From: Coralliovum pocilloporae
Lineage (GTDB): Bacteria; Pseudomonadota; Alphaproteobacteria; Rhizobiales; Cohaesibacteraceae
Direction: 5' to 3'
Assembly (NCBI RefSeq): GCF_030845175.1
Contig: NZ_CP132542.1
Coordinates: 1,120,001-1,184,000, forward strand
DNA: 64,000 nucleotides
Below the pieces are notes generated by a model. That model searched no databases, had not been told where the DNA came from, and saw nothing but the letters and a program-made list of their open reading frames with translations. Below are positions 46,247 to 56,380 of this stretch, in pieces. Every line of letters begins with the position of its first letter. Positions within the stretch are counted from its first letter, which is position 1. A program made the position numbers and the translations under genes.

Positions 46247-47418
46247 CAGGATGATACAGGCATCGCAGTCTCAGCCAGGCGCGCCCAATAGGAAGAGCCA
46301 AACGGGATCGCTTCATCATTGAAATCATATTCCGGATGGTGAAGCCCTTCACTGTCGCCATTGCCCACAAAGATGAACGCTCCCGGGCGCGCTTCCAGCA
46401 TATAGGAGAAATCCTCCGCTCCCATCACCGGATCAATGTCAGTGGAGACATTCGGCACACCTGCAACAGAACGGGCAACAGAGGCTGCAAAATCAGTCTG
46501 TTTGTCATGGTTGCGGGTCACTGGATAACCCTTCTCGTAGATCAGTTTCGGCTTTGCTCCATGCGCTGCACAGATACCATCGATCACAGTCCTGATCCGT
46601 TGTTCGAGGTCAATGCGGACCTCAGGTGTCAGGGACCGAACAGACCCCACCAGCTCAACCGTATGAGGGATAACATTGTCTGCATCCCCACCATGGAACT
46701 GGGTAATGGAGATAACGGCTGAATCGAGCGGGTCAGTTGTCCGGCTGACAATGGTTTGCAGGGCTGTTACGACCTGACTGCCAACCACAATCGGGTCAAG
46801 ACAATCCTGCGGTCGTGCCGCATGACCACCCACACCTTCAATCGTGAGGTAGAATGTATCGACCGCCGCCATAATCGGCCCCGGCCGCAGAACAAACTCC
46901 CCAACCGGAAGGCCGGGCATATTGTGCATGCCATAGACTTCCTGAATACCGAAGCGGTCCATCATGCCATCATCCACCATGGCCTTGCCGCCAGCACCAC
47001 CCTCTTCCGCCGGCTGGAAAATCACCACGGCGGTTCCGTCAAAATTGCGCGTCTCAGCCAGATAACGCGCCGCACCAAGCAGCATGGCCGTATGCCCGTC
47101 ATGGCCACAGGCATGCATCTTGCCCGGGACTGTTGACTTGTAGGGATGGTCAATAACCTCTTCTATCGGCAGGGCATCCATATCCGCCCGCATGCCAACA
47201 ACACGGCCTGATTCCGAAGAGCGCCCGCGGATCACACCGACAACACCCGTTCGGCCAACCCCGGTCACCACCTCATCAACACCGAATGACTGGAGCAGGC
47301 TCGCCACTTTCCCGGCTGTCCGATGCACATCGAACTGCAATTCCGGATTGGCATGAATATCATGGCGCCAGGCTTTGATATCGGCATGAAAATCGGCAAG
47401 GCGGTTGATAACAGGCAT
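46246..47418 (-). CDS. M20 family amidohydrolase (hippurate-hydrolase-like)
   Basis: 390-aa metal-dependent aminoacylase/carboxypeptidase of the M20D group: WRHDIHANPELQF at the N-terminus, metal ligands in HACGHDGHTAM, PAEEGGAGG, MHNMPGLPVG and GAEDFSYM, and a dimerisation lid (~185-295). Substrates of relatives are N-acyl amino acids such as hippurate. The stop overlaps the TauE permease gene, suggesting hydrolysis coupled to transport. No signal peptide, so cytoplasmic. Confidence 0.93.
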   Translation of the reverse strand: MPVINRLADFHADIKAWRHDIHANPELQFDVHRTAGKVASLLQSFGVDEVVTGVGRTGVVGVIRGRSSESGRVVGMRADMDALPIEEVIDHPYKSTVPGKMHACGHDGHTAMLLGAARYLAETRNFDGTAVVIFQPAEEGGAGGKAMVDDGMMDRFGIQEVYGMHNMPGLPVGEFVLRPGPIMAAVDTFYLTIEGVGGHAARPQDCLDPIVVGSQVVTALQTIVSRTTDPLDSAVISITQFHGGDADNVIPHTVELVGSVRSLTPEVRIDLEQRIRTVIDGICAAHGAKPKLIYEKGYPVTRNHDKQTDFAASVARSVAGVPNVSTDIDPVMGAEDFSYMLEARPGAFIFVGNGDSEGLHHPEYDFNDEAIPFGSSYWARLAETAMPVSS

Positions 47419-47578
47419 AGCTGAACTCCAACGGTGCCTCCGCCCTATGGACGAGGCTATTGCAATCTATGCGCACAAGCTAGGGTCAGACAGTCCGCTT
47501 CTCAAGACAAATCTCACAATATCCAGTCACCGGTCACCAGGCACTCGTTACCATTTCAACAACGTGATGCCATTCCCT

Positions 47579-47607
47579 TTGCGTTCACCCGCCGACTTCT
47601 CTAATAC
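47579..47607 (+). promoter_or_regulatory. Possible promoter of the D,D-carboxypeptidase gene
   Basis: TTGCGT (47579-47584) and TAATAC (47602-47607) are separated by 17 bases and lie about 60 bases before the ATG at 47668. Both hexamers match four of six consensus positions or better. Confidence 0.45.
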
Positions 47608-47667
47608 TGCAGAAGATCTTTGGTTAAGAGGGCGTCTGCCGTCCAAAAGGCATGTGAGGCAACAGAA

Positions 47668-48903
47668 ATGACAGGTCGGTCTGTGCGGTCCATCTGGCTT
47701 GGCGCAACTCTGGCGCTTGCAGCACTGGTTACCCAGTCCGTTTCGGCTCTGGCTGGCCCCTATGTTGTGGTGAACACCAGAACCGGCGCGGTGATTGATT
47801 CATCTGACGCGAACAAGCCCTGGTTTCCCGCCTCTCTGACCAAGCTGATGACCGCTTACGTCACATTTGAGGCGATCAAGTCAGGCAAGCTGACCCTCAA
47901 TTCCCCGGTCCGCGTCTCAAAACGCGCGCTGGCAGAACCTCCCAGCAAGATGGGCTTCAAGGTCGGCACCGTGATGACGGTCGACAATGCACTGAAAATG
48001 GTCATCGTCAAATCTGCCAATGACATTGCGGTGGCTCTCGGAGAAACCGTCTCAGGCAGCCATGACGCCTTTGTCCGGGACATGAACCGCGCCGCAAAGG
48101 CTCTGGGGATGACCCGCACCCGGTTTGCCAACCCGAACGGCCTGCCGGACCAGCGCATGCGCACAACCGCCCGGGACATGGCGCTTCTGGGTGTTGCTAT
48201 CCGTCGCAACTACCCGAACCACGCACATTACTTTCGCATTCCAGCCATCCGGGCCGGAAAGCGCGTTCTCAGGTCACACAACAAGCTTCTTGAGCATTTC
48301 CGCGGCACCAATGGCATGAAGACCGGCTTCATTTGCGCATCAGGTTTTAACATTGTTGCAAGCGCAAGACGCGGCAACACGGAACTGATGGCCGTAGTGC
48401 TCGGCTCTCTTACGGCAAAAGACCGGGCCGAGATGACAGCCAACCTGCTCTATCATGGATTCAAGGGGCGCGGTCTCGATAACAAGCGAACAGCAACCTC
48501 GTCGCTGGCGCGTCTCAGCCCGGGTTTTAGTGCAGGCCCGGCACCTGTGAACATGCGGCAGGAAGTCTGCAACAGAAAACGCAAACCCAAGCCGAGCGCA
48601 AAGAAACAGGGTAATGGGGATTCTGTCGCCGGAACCACTCTGGTTGCCACCCAGGTCAGCTATCTGGGCCCAAGGGTCCGCATCATGAAGCCGGTAAGGG
48701 TTCGTACCGGCCTGCCCGCCGGACAGACAACAACCCGCAAGGCACCACGCCGCGTGCCTGTGCCACTGCCAAGACCTCATGGTGCAATCCCGGCCGCGGC
48801 CAAATCACCGGCACCCCAGGCGAGCAGTCAGACAAGCAGTCAGGCAAGCGGACAGGTCACGCCGCGCGTCCCTCTTCCCAAACGACGCCCGGCTGCAGGA
48901 TAA
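47668..48903 (+). CDS. D-alanyl-D-alanine carboxypeptidase (DacA/DacF-type, S11)
   Basis: 411-aa penicillin-binding protein that trims the terminal D-Ala from peptidoglycan stem peptides. Signal peptide (~8-29), then the serine peptidase motifs SLTK (56-59), SAN (116-118) and KTG (218-220). After ~residue 265 the tail is not the usual PBP5 C-terminal domain but is Lys/Arg/Pro-rich with a Gln/Ser low-complexity run (PQASSQTSSQASGQ), which occurs in rhizobial members. The ATG at 47668 follows GAGG; an upstream in-frame start gives a worse signal peptide. CobW follows after 49 bases. Confidence 0.92.
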   Translation: MTGRSVRSIWLGATLALAALVTQSVSALAGPYVVVNTRTGAVIDSSDANKPWFPASLTKLMTAYVTFEAIKSGKLTLNSPVRVSKRALAEPPSKMGFKVGTVMTVDNALKMVIVKSANDIAVALGETVSGSHDAFVRDMNRAAKALGMTRTRFANPNGLPDQRMRTTARDMALLGVAIRRNYPNHAHYFRIPAIRAGKRVLRSHNKLLEHFRGTNGMKTGFICASGFNIVASARRGNTELMAVVLGSLTAKDRAEMTANLLYHGFKGRGLDNKRTATSSLARLSPGFSAGPAPVNMRQEVCNRKRKPKPSAKKQGNGDSVAGTTLVATQVSYLGPRVRIMKPVRVRTGLPAGQTTTRKAPRRVPVPLPRPHGAIPAAAKSPAPQASSQTSSQASGQVTPRVPLPKRRPAAG

Positions 48904-48952
48904 TCAGCGACCAAATCAGCGCTTGTACAGCCTCAATGGATGACACAGGACC

Positions 48953-50089
48953 ATGACGCGTATCGTTCCAATCAGTATTCTGACCGGTTTTCTCGGCGCG
49001 GGAAAAACCAGCCTGCTGAACCGCCTTCTGGCTGACCCGGCCCTGTCTGACGCCGCCGTCATCATCAATGAGTTTGGCGATGTGGGTCTGGACCACCTGC
49101 TTGTGGAAGCAACAACAGACGGCATCATTGAACTGTCGTCAGGCTGCCTGTGCTGTACCGTGCGCGGCGATTTGATTGACACGCTTGAGAATTTTCTCGA
49201 CAGGCTGTCCACAGGCCAGCTCAAGAGCCTGAGCCGGATTGTCATTGAGACAACAGGTCTGGCAGATCCCGTACCTGTCCTGCAGGCGGTTCTGGCCCAT
49301 CCCCTGTTTCAGGGACGTTACCGCGTCGATCAGGTCATCACACTTGTGGATGCCATTAACGGCGAACAGACCCTGGCCCAGCACGAGGAAGCCAGGAGGC
49401 AGGCTTCCGTTGCCGATACACTTGTTCTGACAAAGACTGACCTGCCGGATGCTATTGAAAAAGTGGGAAAACTGTTCTCGAACCTGAAAGCACTCAACCC
49501 GTCAGCCCGCATTCTGGACAATCAGAAAGACCAGCCGGATGCATCCGTTCTGTTTTCGGGCGATCCGTTTGACCCAGACACCAAGGCACCGAATGTCAGG
49601 CAATGGCTCAACACTGACGGCTTCCATGAGCACGATCACAGCCATCATGATCATGGTCATGATCATGATCATGGGCACTCTCACCACCACCATCATCACG
49701 ACACCAATCGACACGGGGACAGCATTCGCTCTTTCGCAATTGAGAAAGATGTCACAATGTCCGGCGCAGCCCTGGAGATGGCTGTTAATCTGCTGGCCTC
49801 GGCCCATGGCCCCAAACTGCTGCGGATGAAGGGCATCGTGCCTGTTTCAGACCATCCGGATAAGCCTGTCGTCCTGCATGGGGTCCAGAACGTCTTCCAC
49901 CCGCCGCGCATTCTGGATAAATGGCCCGACGATGACCGGCGGCTAAAGCTTGTCTTCATTGTTGACGGGCTTGACGAGGCTTTTGTCCGGGAATTGTTTG
50001 ACGCGTTCAGCGATACTGTTCAGATAGACAGACCAGATGCCCAGGCTCTGACAGACAACCCTCTTGCGGTGCCCGGGAAGACCTTCTGA
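48953..50089 (+). CDS. CobW/COG0523 family metal-binding GTPase
   Basis: 378-aa G3E-family P-loop GTPase: Walker A GFLGAGKT (12-19), the metal-binding CLCC motif (65-68, in SSGCLCCTVRGD), TKTD (160-163), and CobW C-terminal domain (~255-370). A histidine-rich loop spans 225-254 with 17 His, suggesting zinc, nickel or cobalt storage or delivery. Relatives include ZigA/YeiR-type Zn chaperones and CobW itself; without cobN adjacent, and 15 kb from cobST, a zinc role is as likely as cobalt. Probably transcribed with the carboxypeptidase gene. Confidence 0.92.
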   Translation: MTRIVPISILTGFLGAGKTSLLNRLLADPALSDAAVIINEFGDVGLDHLLVEATTDGIIELSSGCLCCTVRGDLIDTLENFLDRLSTGQLKSLSRIVIETTGLADPVPVLQAVLAHPLFQGRYRVDQVITLVDAINGEQTLAQHEEARRQASVADTLVLTKTDLPDAIEKVGKLFSNLKALNPSARILDNQKDQPDASVLFSGDPFDPDTKAPNVRQWLNTDGFHEHDHSHHDHGHDHDHGHSHHHHHHDTNRHGDSIRSFAIEKDVTMSGAALEMAVNLLASAHGPKLLRMKGIVPVSDHPDKPVVLHGVQNVFHPPRILDKWPDDDRRLKLVFIVDGLDEAFVRELFDAFSDTVQIDRPDAQALTDNPLAVPGKTF

Positions 50090-50103
50090 ACCGGGCCGCA
50101 GGT

Positions 50104-50364
50104 TCAGCCTTTGGCCAGGCGATAGTCTGTTACCGTGTCATCCACACAAATCTGACCCAGAAAATCATGCCCGGCTTCATTACAGAAATGCGGGATGTCG
50201 ATGGCCGCCATCGGGTCTGTTGCGAGCACTGACAGCACCTGGCCGGCCTCAATTTCTTTCAAGGCTTTCCGTGCTTTAAGCACAGGCAGGGGACACTGGA
50301 CACCACGCGTATCCAGGACCCTGGCAACTGGTCTTTCCGCAAAGTCATCTGTCTCTTTGCTCAT
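50104..50364 (-). CDS. tusA: TusA-like sulfur carrier protein
   Basis: 86-aa SirA/TusA fold protein. Motif VQCPLPVLKARKAL places the persulfide-carrying Cys at 24 in the CPxP signature. TusA passes sulfur for tRNA 2-thiolation and influences molybdenum cofactor and Fe-S supply; the short N-terminal extension (MSKETDDFAERPVAR) is variable in the family. Convergent with cobW, with 14 bases between the two stops, and divergent from the acyl-CoA synthetase gene. Confidence 0.92.
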   Translation of the reverse strand: MSKETDDFAERPVARVLDTRGVQCPLPVLKARKALKEIEAGQVLSVLATDPMAAIDIPHFCNEAGHDFLGQICVDDTVTDYRLAKG

Positions 50365-50491
50365 AAGGCTCTTACTTTCGGTAAACTCACTGCTCTGTTG
50401 GCGCTGACTTGCCTAAGTGCTACTCTTTCACCAAGTAACAAAGGTCAGGCCCTTGAACAAGGTCGACCAGAAGATGGATCGGGGAGGATCT

Positions 50492-52291
50492 ATGGGTTTG
50501 CTTGCACGATTGAAGAGCGAATATGCTTATCTCAGTGGCGCTATTCGGACACTCCGGCGGGTTACACCGATAGCGAAGGCAAGAAACCGGACACTTCCTG
50601 ATGTGATGGATGAACTGGCGGAACGGTTTGGAGATCGCACGGCCCTTATCTCCGATCTGGAGACGTTCAGCTTCAAAGACTACAATGGCCGCGCCAACCA
50701 ATATGCCAGATGGGCCCGCATCAACGGTATCGAGAAAGGCGATGTTGTCGCCCTGATGATGCCAAACAGGCCGGAATATCTGGCCTGCTGGCTCGGTATT
50801 GCCCGGGTTGGCGGCGTCATTGCGCTGTTGAACACCAATCTGACAGACCGGTCTCTTGCCCACTGCATCAATGTGGTGAGCCCGAAGCATGTGATTGTTG
50901 ATGACCGCCTGGGAGATCAGTTCCTGACATCGGAAGACTATCTGAATGCCGGGCCCACAATCTGGTTCCATGGCGCGGATCGCCCGCACCGCATGCGGAT
51001 CGACAAGGATCTTGATCTGCTGCCAACAGATAATATTCCGCGCAACGAACGACCGCAGCTCACCATCAATGACAAGTGCCTCTATATCTATACAAGTGGC
51101 ACGACCGGCCTGCCCAAAGCCGCCAACATCAATCATTACCGGGTTCAGTCGATCATGGCGGGCTTCTCGGCAGCAACCGCCGCGTCCGAGACAGATCGGA
51201 TTTATGTCTGTCTGCCCCTTTATCATTCTGCAGGCGGCGTGCTTGCGGTGGGAACCGCACTGACTGTCGGTGGCTCGGTGGTGATCGCGGAGAAATTCTC
51301 CGCCAGCACATTCTGGGATGATGTGGTCGATAACCAGTGCACCATGTTCCAGTATATTGGCGAGCTGTGTCGTTATCTGCTCAACAGCCCACCGCATCCG
51401 AAGGAAACCGCACACAATCTCAGGATCATCAGCGGCAACGGATTACGGCCTGACATCTGGGACAGCTTCCTCACCCGTTTCAAAATCCCCAAACTGCTTG
51501 AATGGTATGCGGCAACGGAAGGCAACGCAGTTCTGTTCAACTTCGATGGCAAACCCGGAGCGATTGGCCGGGTACCAAAATGGATGGAACGCCGCTTTGT
51601 CATCAAACCCGTCCGATTTGACTATGACGAACAACAGCCTATGCGCGGCGCAGACGGCTATTGCATTGAGGTGGATCCGAACGAACCCGGAGAATTGATC
51701 GCCCAGATCCTGAATGATCCGTCCAAGCCAAGCCAGCGTTTTGAGGGTTATTCCAATCAGGAAGAAAGCGAACGCAAAGTTCTCACCGATGTGTTTGAAA
51801 AAGGTGACCGCTGGTTCAGAACAGGCGACCTCGTCAGACGCGACGCACTTGGCTATTACTATTTTGTCGACCGGATCGGCGATACGTTCCGCTGGAAGGG
51901 CGAAAACGTCGCCACCTCGGAAGTCAGTGAGGTCATGGCAATCGTACCCGGTGTTCAGGAAGCCAACATCTATGGTGTTGCCGTTCCGGGCCATGACGGC
52001 AAGGCAGGCATGGCCGCGCTCGTGGCAGATGATGACCTGTCTCTGGCTGATTTGAAAATCGCGGTAGACGCAGCACTCCCCGCCTATGCACGGCCACTCT
52101 TCCTCAGGTTCCTGGAGCAGATGGATATGACCGGCACATTCAAGGTGCGAAAGGTCGACCTCGCCAAGGATGGCTTTGATCCGTCCACAGTTTCAGATCG
52201 CATGTTCGTAGCCCATCCGGAGACAGGGCAGTATGAGCCTCTGGACAGCGAAACCTATCAGGCGATCCTGTCAGGGCAAATCCGCGTCTGA
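50492..52291 (+). CDS. Long-chain acyl-CoA synthetase, FATP/VLACS type
   Basis: 599-aa AMP-forming ligase. The adenylation signature YTSGTTGLPKAA, the family motif YAATEGNAVLFN and EKGDRWFRTGDLVRR/GYYYFVDRIGDTFRWKGENVAT place it in the fatty-acid transport protein/very-long-chain branch (PRK08279-like), not FadD. It activates fatty acids for degradation or lipid synthesis. A strong GGGGAGG precedes the ATG at 50492; the frame is open further upstream without conservation. DUF924 follows after 25 bases. Confidence 0.9.
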   Translation: MGLLARLKSEYAYLSGAIRTLRRVTPIAKARNRTLPDVMDELAERFGDRTALISDLETFSFKDYNGRANQYARWARINGIEKGDVVALMMPNRPEYLACWLGIARVGGVIALLNTNLTDRSLAHCINVVSPKHVIVDDRLGDQFLTSEDYLNAGPTIWFHGADRPHRMRIDKDLDLLPTDNIPRNERPQLTINDKCLYIYTSGTTGLPKAANINHYRVQSIMAGFSAATAASETDRIYVCLPLYHSAGGVLAVGTALTVGGSVVIAEKFSASTFWDDVVDNQCTMFQYIGELCRYLLNSPPHPKETAHNLRIISGNGLRPDIWDSFLTRFKIPKLLEWYAATEGNAVLFNFDGKPGAIGRVPKWMERRFVIKPVRFDYDEQQPMRGADGYCIEVDPNEPGELIAQILNDPSKPSQRFEGYSNQEESERKVLTDVFEKGDRWFRTGDLVRRDALGYYYFVDRIGDTFRWKGENVATSEVSEVMAIVPGVQEANIYGVAVPGHDGKAGMAALVADDDLSLADLKIAVDAALPAYARPLFLRFLEQMDMTGTFKVRKVDLAKDGFDPSTVSDRMFVAHPETGQYEPLDSETYQAILSGQIRV

Positions 52292-52316
52292 ACCGGGAAC
52301 AGAATGAGGACAGGAC

Positions 52317-52853
52317 ATGTCTCCTTTTGATGTGATCGAGTTCTGGTGGGGTCTGGGAGAAGATGGCTGGTTCCGCAAGGATGAGCAACTCGATCAGGAG
52401 ATGCGGGACCGTTTCTCCGACCTGCACCATCAGGCATTAAACGGGTCATACAGAGAGTGGGAGAGCGGGTTCGCCGGTCGGCTGGCCCTGGTCCTGCTTC
52501 TCGACCAGTTTTCCCGAAACATGTTCAGAGGCACTTCCGATGCCTATTCAGGCGACCAGGATGCGCTCCGCATTGCGAGGCTGGCTCTGGAAGCAGAGGA
52601 CGACCGCGCACTTCCCATGCCCCATCGGCGATCCTACTATATGCCGTTCATGCATTCCGAAGATCTGGAAGATCACACCGTCTGTATTGACTGCCATGAA
52701 CGCCTGGGTGATGCCAATGGCCTGAAATGGGCCAAACACCATGCGGATATTGTGCGCACATTTGGCCGGTTCCCGCATCGCAATGCCATACTGGGACGCA
52801 CATCAAGTCCAGACGAGGAAGCTTTCATCAAAAAAGGCGGCTTTGCCGGATAG
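52317..52853 (+). CDS. DUF924 family protein
   Basis: 178-aa helical (TPR-like) protein with the DUF924 signatures VIEFWWGLGEDGWF, LALVLLLDQFSRNMFRGTSDAY, MPFMHSEDLEDH and FGRFPHRNAILGR. Function is unknown. It may be co-transcribed with the acyl-CoA synthetase. Its stop codon is inside a terminator hairpin shared with the chemoreceptor gene opposite. Confidence 0.92.
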   Translation: MSPFDVIEFWWGLGEDGWFRKDEQLDQEMRDRFSDLHHQALNGSYREWESGFAGRLALVLLLDQFSRNMFRGTSDAYSGDQDALRIARLALEAEDDRALPMPHRRSYYMPFMHSEDLEDHTVCIDCHERLGDANGLKWAKHHADIVRTFGRFPHRNAILGRTSSPDEEAFIKKGGFAG

Positions 52854-52869
52854 CAGAGCCGCCTCTTTT
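52830..52869. terminator. Bidirectional terminator, DUF924 and chemoreceptor
   Basis: AGGCGGCT (52835-52842) and AGCCGCCT (52857-52864) form an 8-bp stem with a 14-nt loop. A T-rich run follows on both strands (CTTTT on +, TTTTTTG on minus). The DUF924 stop codon (52851-52853) lies in the loop. Confidence 0.8.
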
Positions 52870-52886
52870 ACAATCTTGAAATGCCC

Positions 52887-55034
52887 TTACGCGGCTTTCA
52901 CCCCTTCAAGGAAGCGTGCAACAGTCTGCCTGAGGCTGGTGGCCTGCCCTGCAACCGCCTGGGAAGCACTCAGAACCTGCCCCGCAGACTGACTGGTCTC
53001 CGCAACAGACGTGGTCACACCCGCCATGTTCTGCGCAACATCCTGCGTGCCCGCTGCGGCCTGCTGAACGTTCTGGCTGATCTCTGCCGTCGCAGCACCC
53101 TGCTGCTCAACAGCAACCGCAATCGAGTTGGTGTACTCGTTCACATCCGTCATTGTCTTGGCAATCGCTTCAATCGCCTCAACCGCTTCCTTGGTGGAGC
53201 CCTGGATGCCGGAAATCTGCGAAGAAATCTCTTCTGTCGCCTTGGAGGTCTGGTTCGCCAGTTCCTTTACCTCGGAGGCAACCACCGCAAAGCCCTTGCC
53301 CATTTCACCGGCGCGGGCCGCCTCAATGGTGGCGTTCAGCGCCAGTAGGTTGGTCTGTTCGGCAATGTCCTGAATAAGGTTGACCACTTCACCGATTTTC
53401 TGGGCGGCCGTATCAAGGCTGGCCACTTTCTGGTTGGTCGCGCCTGCAGCTTCAGCTGCCTCACCGACAATCCGCTTGGTCTGGCCGACCTGACGGCCAA
53501 TCTCTTCGATGGACGCTGCCAGTTCTTCCGCAGCCGATGCTACAGTCTGCACATTGGTTGAGGCTTCTTCAGAAGCAGCCGCTGCCGATGTGGCCTGACC
53601 GGACGTGTCATCTGCAATACTGGTGAGGGTCTGGGCGGTCTCTTCCATAGAACGGGAATGATCATCCACCTCACCCAGCATGGTCCCGACCTCACTGTCG
53701 AACGTCTGCACCAGCTCATAAATCATCGACTGACGCTTATCGCGGGCCACATGACTCAACCGCCGCTCTTCGGCCAGCTTCTCATTTTCGAGCGCATTGT
53801 CCCGGAAGACAGCAACGGCCTTGGTCATATCACCGATCTCGTCCCCTCGCTTCATACCAACAAGGGCAACATCCGTCTTACCATCTGCCAACGAGGCCAT
53901 GTCGGAGACAAGCGCACTGATCGGACCAGTGATCGAGCGGGACACAGCCAGACCGATCAAACCGACAACAATCAGCAACACGCCACCGGCAATCAGCATG
54001 CCGTTACGGATGGAGTTGATCGACTGGTCGAGCTCTGCTGTTTCCTGAGCAGCGGCAATAATCCATGTCTGCCCCTGATAGGCCAGAGGAATTGCGAAAG
54101 TCATCAAGGCTGCATTCCGGTAGGACGTGATCTCAGTCGGAGCCCATTCCCCTTTGAGGGCTGCAGTGATAGCCGGGCTGTCAATGCGGGTTACCAGCAT
54201 ATCAGGACCATCAGTCTTATCCGTCTCGTTCAGCATGAGACCATCCTGGCGGAGAATAAAATACTCACCGGTTTCGCCAACACCAGCACGGTTCTGCAGA
54301 ACCTTGTCGGCAATATTGGGCAGCTGATAGGACAGAACCCCGATCGTTTTACCTGAATTGTCAACAATGGGGGTCGACAGGAAACTCGCAGGCGCATCAC
54401 CGCTCGGGCCGTAGGGCCGGAAGTCAAAGAAGGAGATCTCCCCGGCACCGGTCTTCAGTGCAGCCCGAAAGGCATTACCAAGATCAGTGTCTTTCCAGCG
54501 ACCCGTCTGCAGATTGGTTGCGTAGTCACTTTCCTTGAACACGGAATAGATGAGGTTGCCTTCCGTATCGAACAGGAAAACATCATAATATCCCCGCTCC
54601 TGCAGCAGACTGCGGAACCAGGGGTGATATTTCTTGTGCACACCATCATAGAACTGGCCCGTATTGGCGCTGTCGAGTTTTTCTTTCTCGCCAACACCAT
54701 ATTTGCTGTTCTTGATATACGCGTCCGTCAGGAAGGTTGTCGGGTCTCCCGGCAAGGCTTTCCAGGAAGACGTAAACGCTCCAACCGCGGTTTTTACCAT
54801 GGGGTTGGCAGCCACAAGCTTCAGGTCGGTCTCGATATTGGTGAGGGAATTCACAATCTCGGCCCGCCGCGATTCAAGCAGGGCCTTGACCGAATCAGCC
54901 TCAATTTTATGGACATTCTGTCGCGCGGTCATGTAACTTGCAACACCAACGGCAAGAACACAGAGCAGCGCGCTTCCAACGACAAGCAGCGGCAGCTTTC
55001 TGGAAAGCCGGAAAGAATGAAGTCCGATGGACAT
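52887..55034 (-). CDS. Methyl-accepting chemotaxis protein
   Basis: 715-aa transmembrane chemoreceptor. TM1 ~15-36, a large periplasmic Cache-type sensor (~40-340; [52 protein letters not shown]), TM2 ~345-366, HAMP (~367-420), and the coiled-coil signalling domain with the CheA/CheW tip [31 protein letters not shown]. The ligand is unknown. There is no C-terminal CheR-tethering pentapeptide. Single gene with its own terminator; no other che genes are in the window. Confidence 0.95.
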   Translation of the reverse strand: MSIGLHSFRLSRKLPLLVVGSALLCVLAVGVASYMTARQNVHKIEADSVKALLESRRAEIVNSLTNIETDLKLVAANPMVKTAVGAFTSSWKALPGDPTTFLTDAYIKNSKYGVGEKEKLDSANTGQFYDGVHKKYHPWFRSLLQERGYYDVFLFDTEGNLIYSVFKESDYATNLQTGRWKDTDLGNAFRAALKTGAGEISFFDFRPYGPSGDAPASFLSTPIVDNSGKTIGVLSYQLPNIADKVLQNRAGVGETGEYFILRQDGLMLNETDKTDGPDMLVTRIDSPAITAALKGEWAPTEITSYRNAALMTFAIPLAYQGQTWIIAAAQETAELDQSINSIRNGMLIAGGVLLIVVGLIGLAVSRSITGPISALVSDMASLADGKTDVALVGMKRGDEIGDMTKAVAVFRDNALENEKLAEERRLSHVARDKRQSMIYELVQTFDSEVGTMLGEVDDHSRSMEETAQTLTSIADDTSGQATSAAAASEEASTNVQTVASAAEELAASIEEIGRQVGQTKRIVGEAAEAAGATNQKVASLDTAAQKIGEVVNLIQDIAEQTNLLALNATIEAARAGEMGKGFAVVASEVKELANQTSKATEEISSQISGIQGSTKEAVEAIEAIAKTMTDVNEYTNSIAVAVEQQGAATAEISQNVQQAAAGTQDVAQNMAGVTTSVAETSQSAGQVLSASQAVAGQATSLRQTVARFLEGVKAA

Positions 55035-55303
55035 GTTACAAGGCCCCTTCTTGTATCATTTGTGTATTACATACATAGATACCGACAAAGGGCAGACTAA
55101 ATAGTTAACTGGTTAAGCAATACGATCTACTAATGCTTTAGAGAAAAAATAATAGTAAAAAATACCTATAAGCAGATTTCACCCAAAAATGGAGCGATAA
55201 AATACAACGCAATCAATGACAGGAAATAGAGAAATGCCGTAGAAATTTAAATCTCAAAATGGATTACACCACAGATAAAGTACTGGAGCTGCAGGCATAA
55301 ATA
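55035..55303. other. AT-rich divergent region, chemoreceptor and acyltransferase
   Basis: 269 bp of AT-rich sequence between divergent genes. A run of TTAA-type half sites at 8-bp spacing (CTAAATAGTTAACTGGTTAAG, read in parts at 55097-55117) might bind a regulator such as CtrA, whose consensus is TTAA-N7-TTAA; the spacing differs. No ORF was found. The start codon 55304 lacks a strong ribosome-binding site. Confidence 0.35.
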
Positions 55304-56380
55304 ATGAATTTTAAAAAGCAAGAAAACCAGCAATCATCAACCATGATCTTGCATCGGAAGAATGCTTTTTCCTCGCCAGAATTTTTAGCCGCCTTACTTT
55401 ATGGTGCACCATCGCTCACTATTGGCCTCAGAGAGATTTTCGAACAAAATCCTGACGGGCAGGCCATGCTGCGTGCCCATATAAGGGCGATACTCCCTGC
55501 ACCTCTTCGAATCCATAGCCTTTTGTTCCATCCTTTTCTGCCATATACCAACCCCGTTTCGAACCACGACAGCGAGATAGACACCTGGTTTTCGCTTATT
55601 GATCTGGCCTCGGATACAGGCAGCCTGCTTCTTCCATCCATATCCATCACGCACAGTCTTGTTCCGCGCCTGCGAGAGAGTCTACGCAAGGATGGTGGGG
55701 CACTGGAGACAATCCGCCTCTGGGAACGGGCGGCTCTTGATGCAACCGGAGATCCGGATACGTATCTGCAGCAGTCACTGGGGAAAAAAAAGCTGAAGGA
55801 GCTGCGCCGCCAGCGCCGTCGGCTGGAGGATGAAGCGCCGGTACAGTTCATTCGACACAGGGACCCCAAGGATGTGCCAGAGGCCGTTGAGCGTTTCCTG
55901 ACGCTCGAAGCGGACGGCTGGAAAGGAAAAGCCAGAAGTGCCCTTCTGTCCAATCCCGGATCCACGGCAATGGCACGATCTCTGGCAACAGAATTGCCCA
56001 AACGACAGGCTGTTCTGGTGGATGAACTTGTCTGGGGTGAGCGCACCATAGCCAGCATGATCAGCCTGAAGAAGAGCTCATCTGTCTGGACCTGGAAAAT
56101 CGCCTATGACGAGGAGCTGTCACGGTCGTCCCCGGGGGTTCTGTTGATGATAGAAGCCACACGGGCCTTTATGAATGATCCCGATATCACTTATGTGGAT
56201 TCCTGCGCGGTGCCGGATCATCCGATGATCAATCATATCTGGCAGGAACGACAACCGATGGCCGACCTGCTGGTTGCGACCAGACCATCAGCCCGTCTCA
56301 AGACCAGGGCAATTGCGTTTGCTCTCCGGACGGCTCATCGGCTGAAAGCACGAATCAATCGCGTAAAAGACGGCGGATGA
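55304..56380 (+). CDS. GNAT family acyltransferase, CelD/BioF2-like (Acetyltransf_6)
   Basis: 358-aa protein with a double-GNAT layout resembling CelD/BcsL or BioF2-like acyltransferases: LPSISITHSLVPRLRES, the LGKKKLKELRRQRRRLE basic helix, EAVERFLTLEADGWKGK, VDELVWGERTIASMISL, WTWKIAYDEELSRSSPGVLLMIEA and TYVDSCAVPDHPMINHIW. Many members act in exopolysaccharide or acyl-chain transfer, but the substrate is unknown. Ends in the last 26 bases of the opposing acyl-CoA ligase gene; the overlap is real coding on both strands. Confidence 0.82.
   Translation: MNFKKQENQQSSTMILHRKNAFSSPEFLAALLYGAPSLTIGLREIFEQNPDGQAMLRAHIRAILPAPLRIHSLLFHPFLPYTNPVSNHDSEIDTWFSLIDLASDTGSLLLPSISITHSLVPRLRESLRKDGGALETIRLWERAALDATGDPDTYLQQSLGKKKLKELRRQRRRLEDEAPVQFIRHRDPKDVPEAVERFLTLEADGWKGKARSALLSNPGSTAMARSLATELPKRQAVLVDELVWGERTIASMISLKKSSSVWTWKIAYDEELSRSSPGVLLMIEATRAFMNDPDITYVDSCAVPDHPMINHIWQERQPMADLLVATRPSARLKTRAIAFALRTAHRLKARINRVKDGG

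Noticed and set aside
49640-49720. CATGAT-type short repeat as a tandem repeat or CRISPR-like array
   Set aside because: It encodes the His-rich loop of the CobW-family protein; low-complexity codons explain it.
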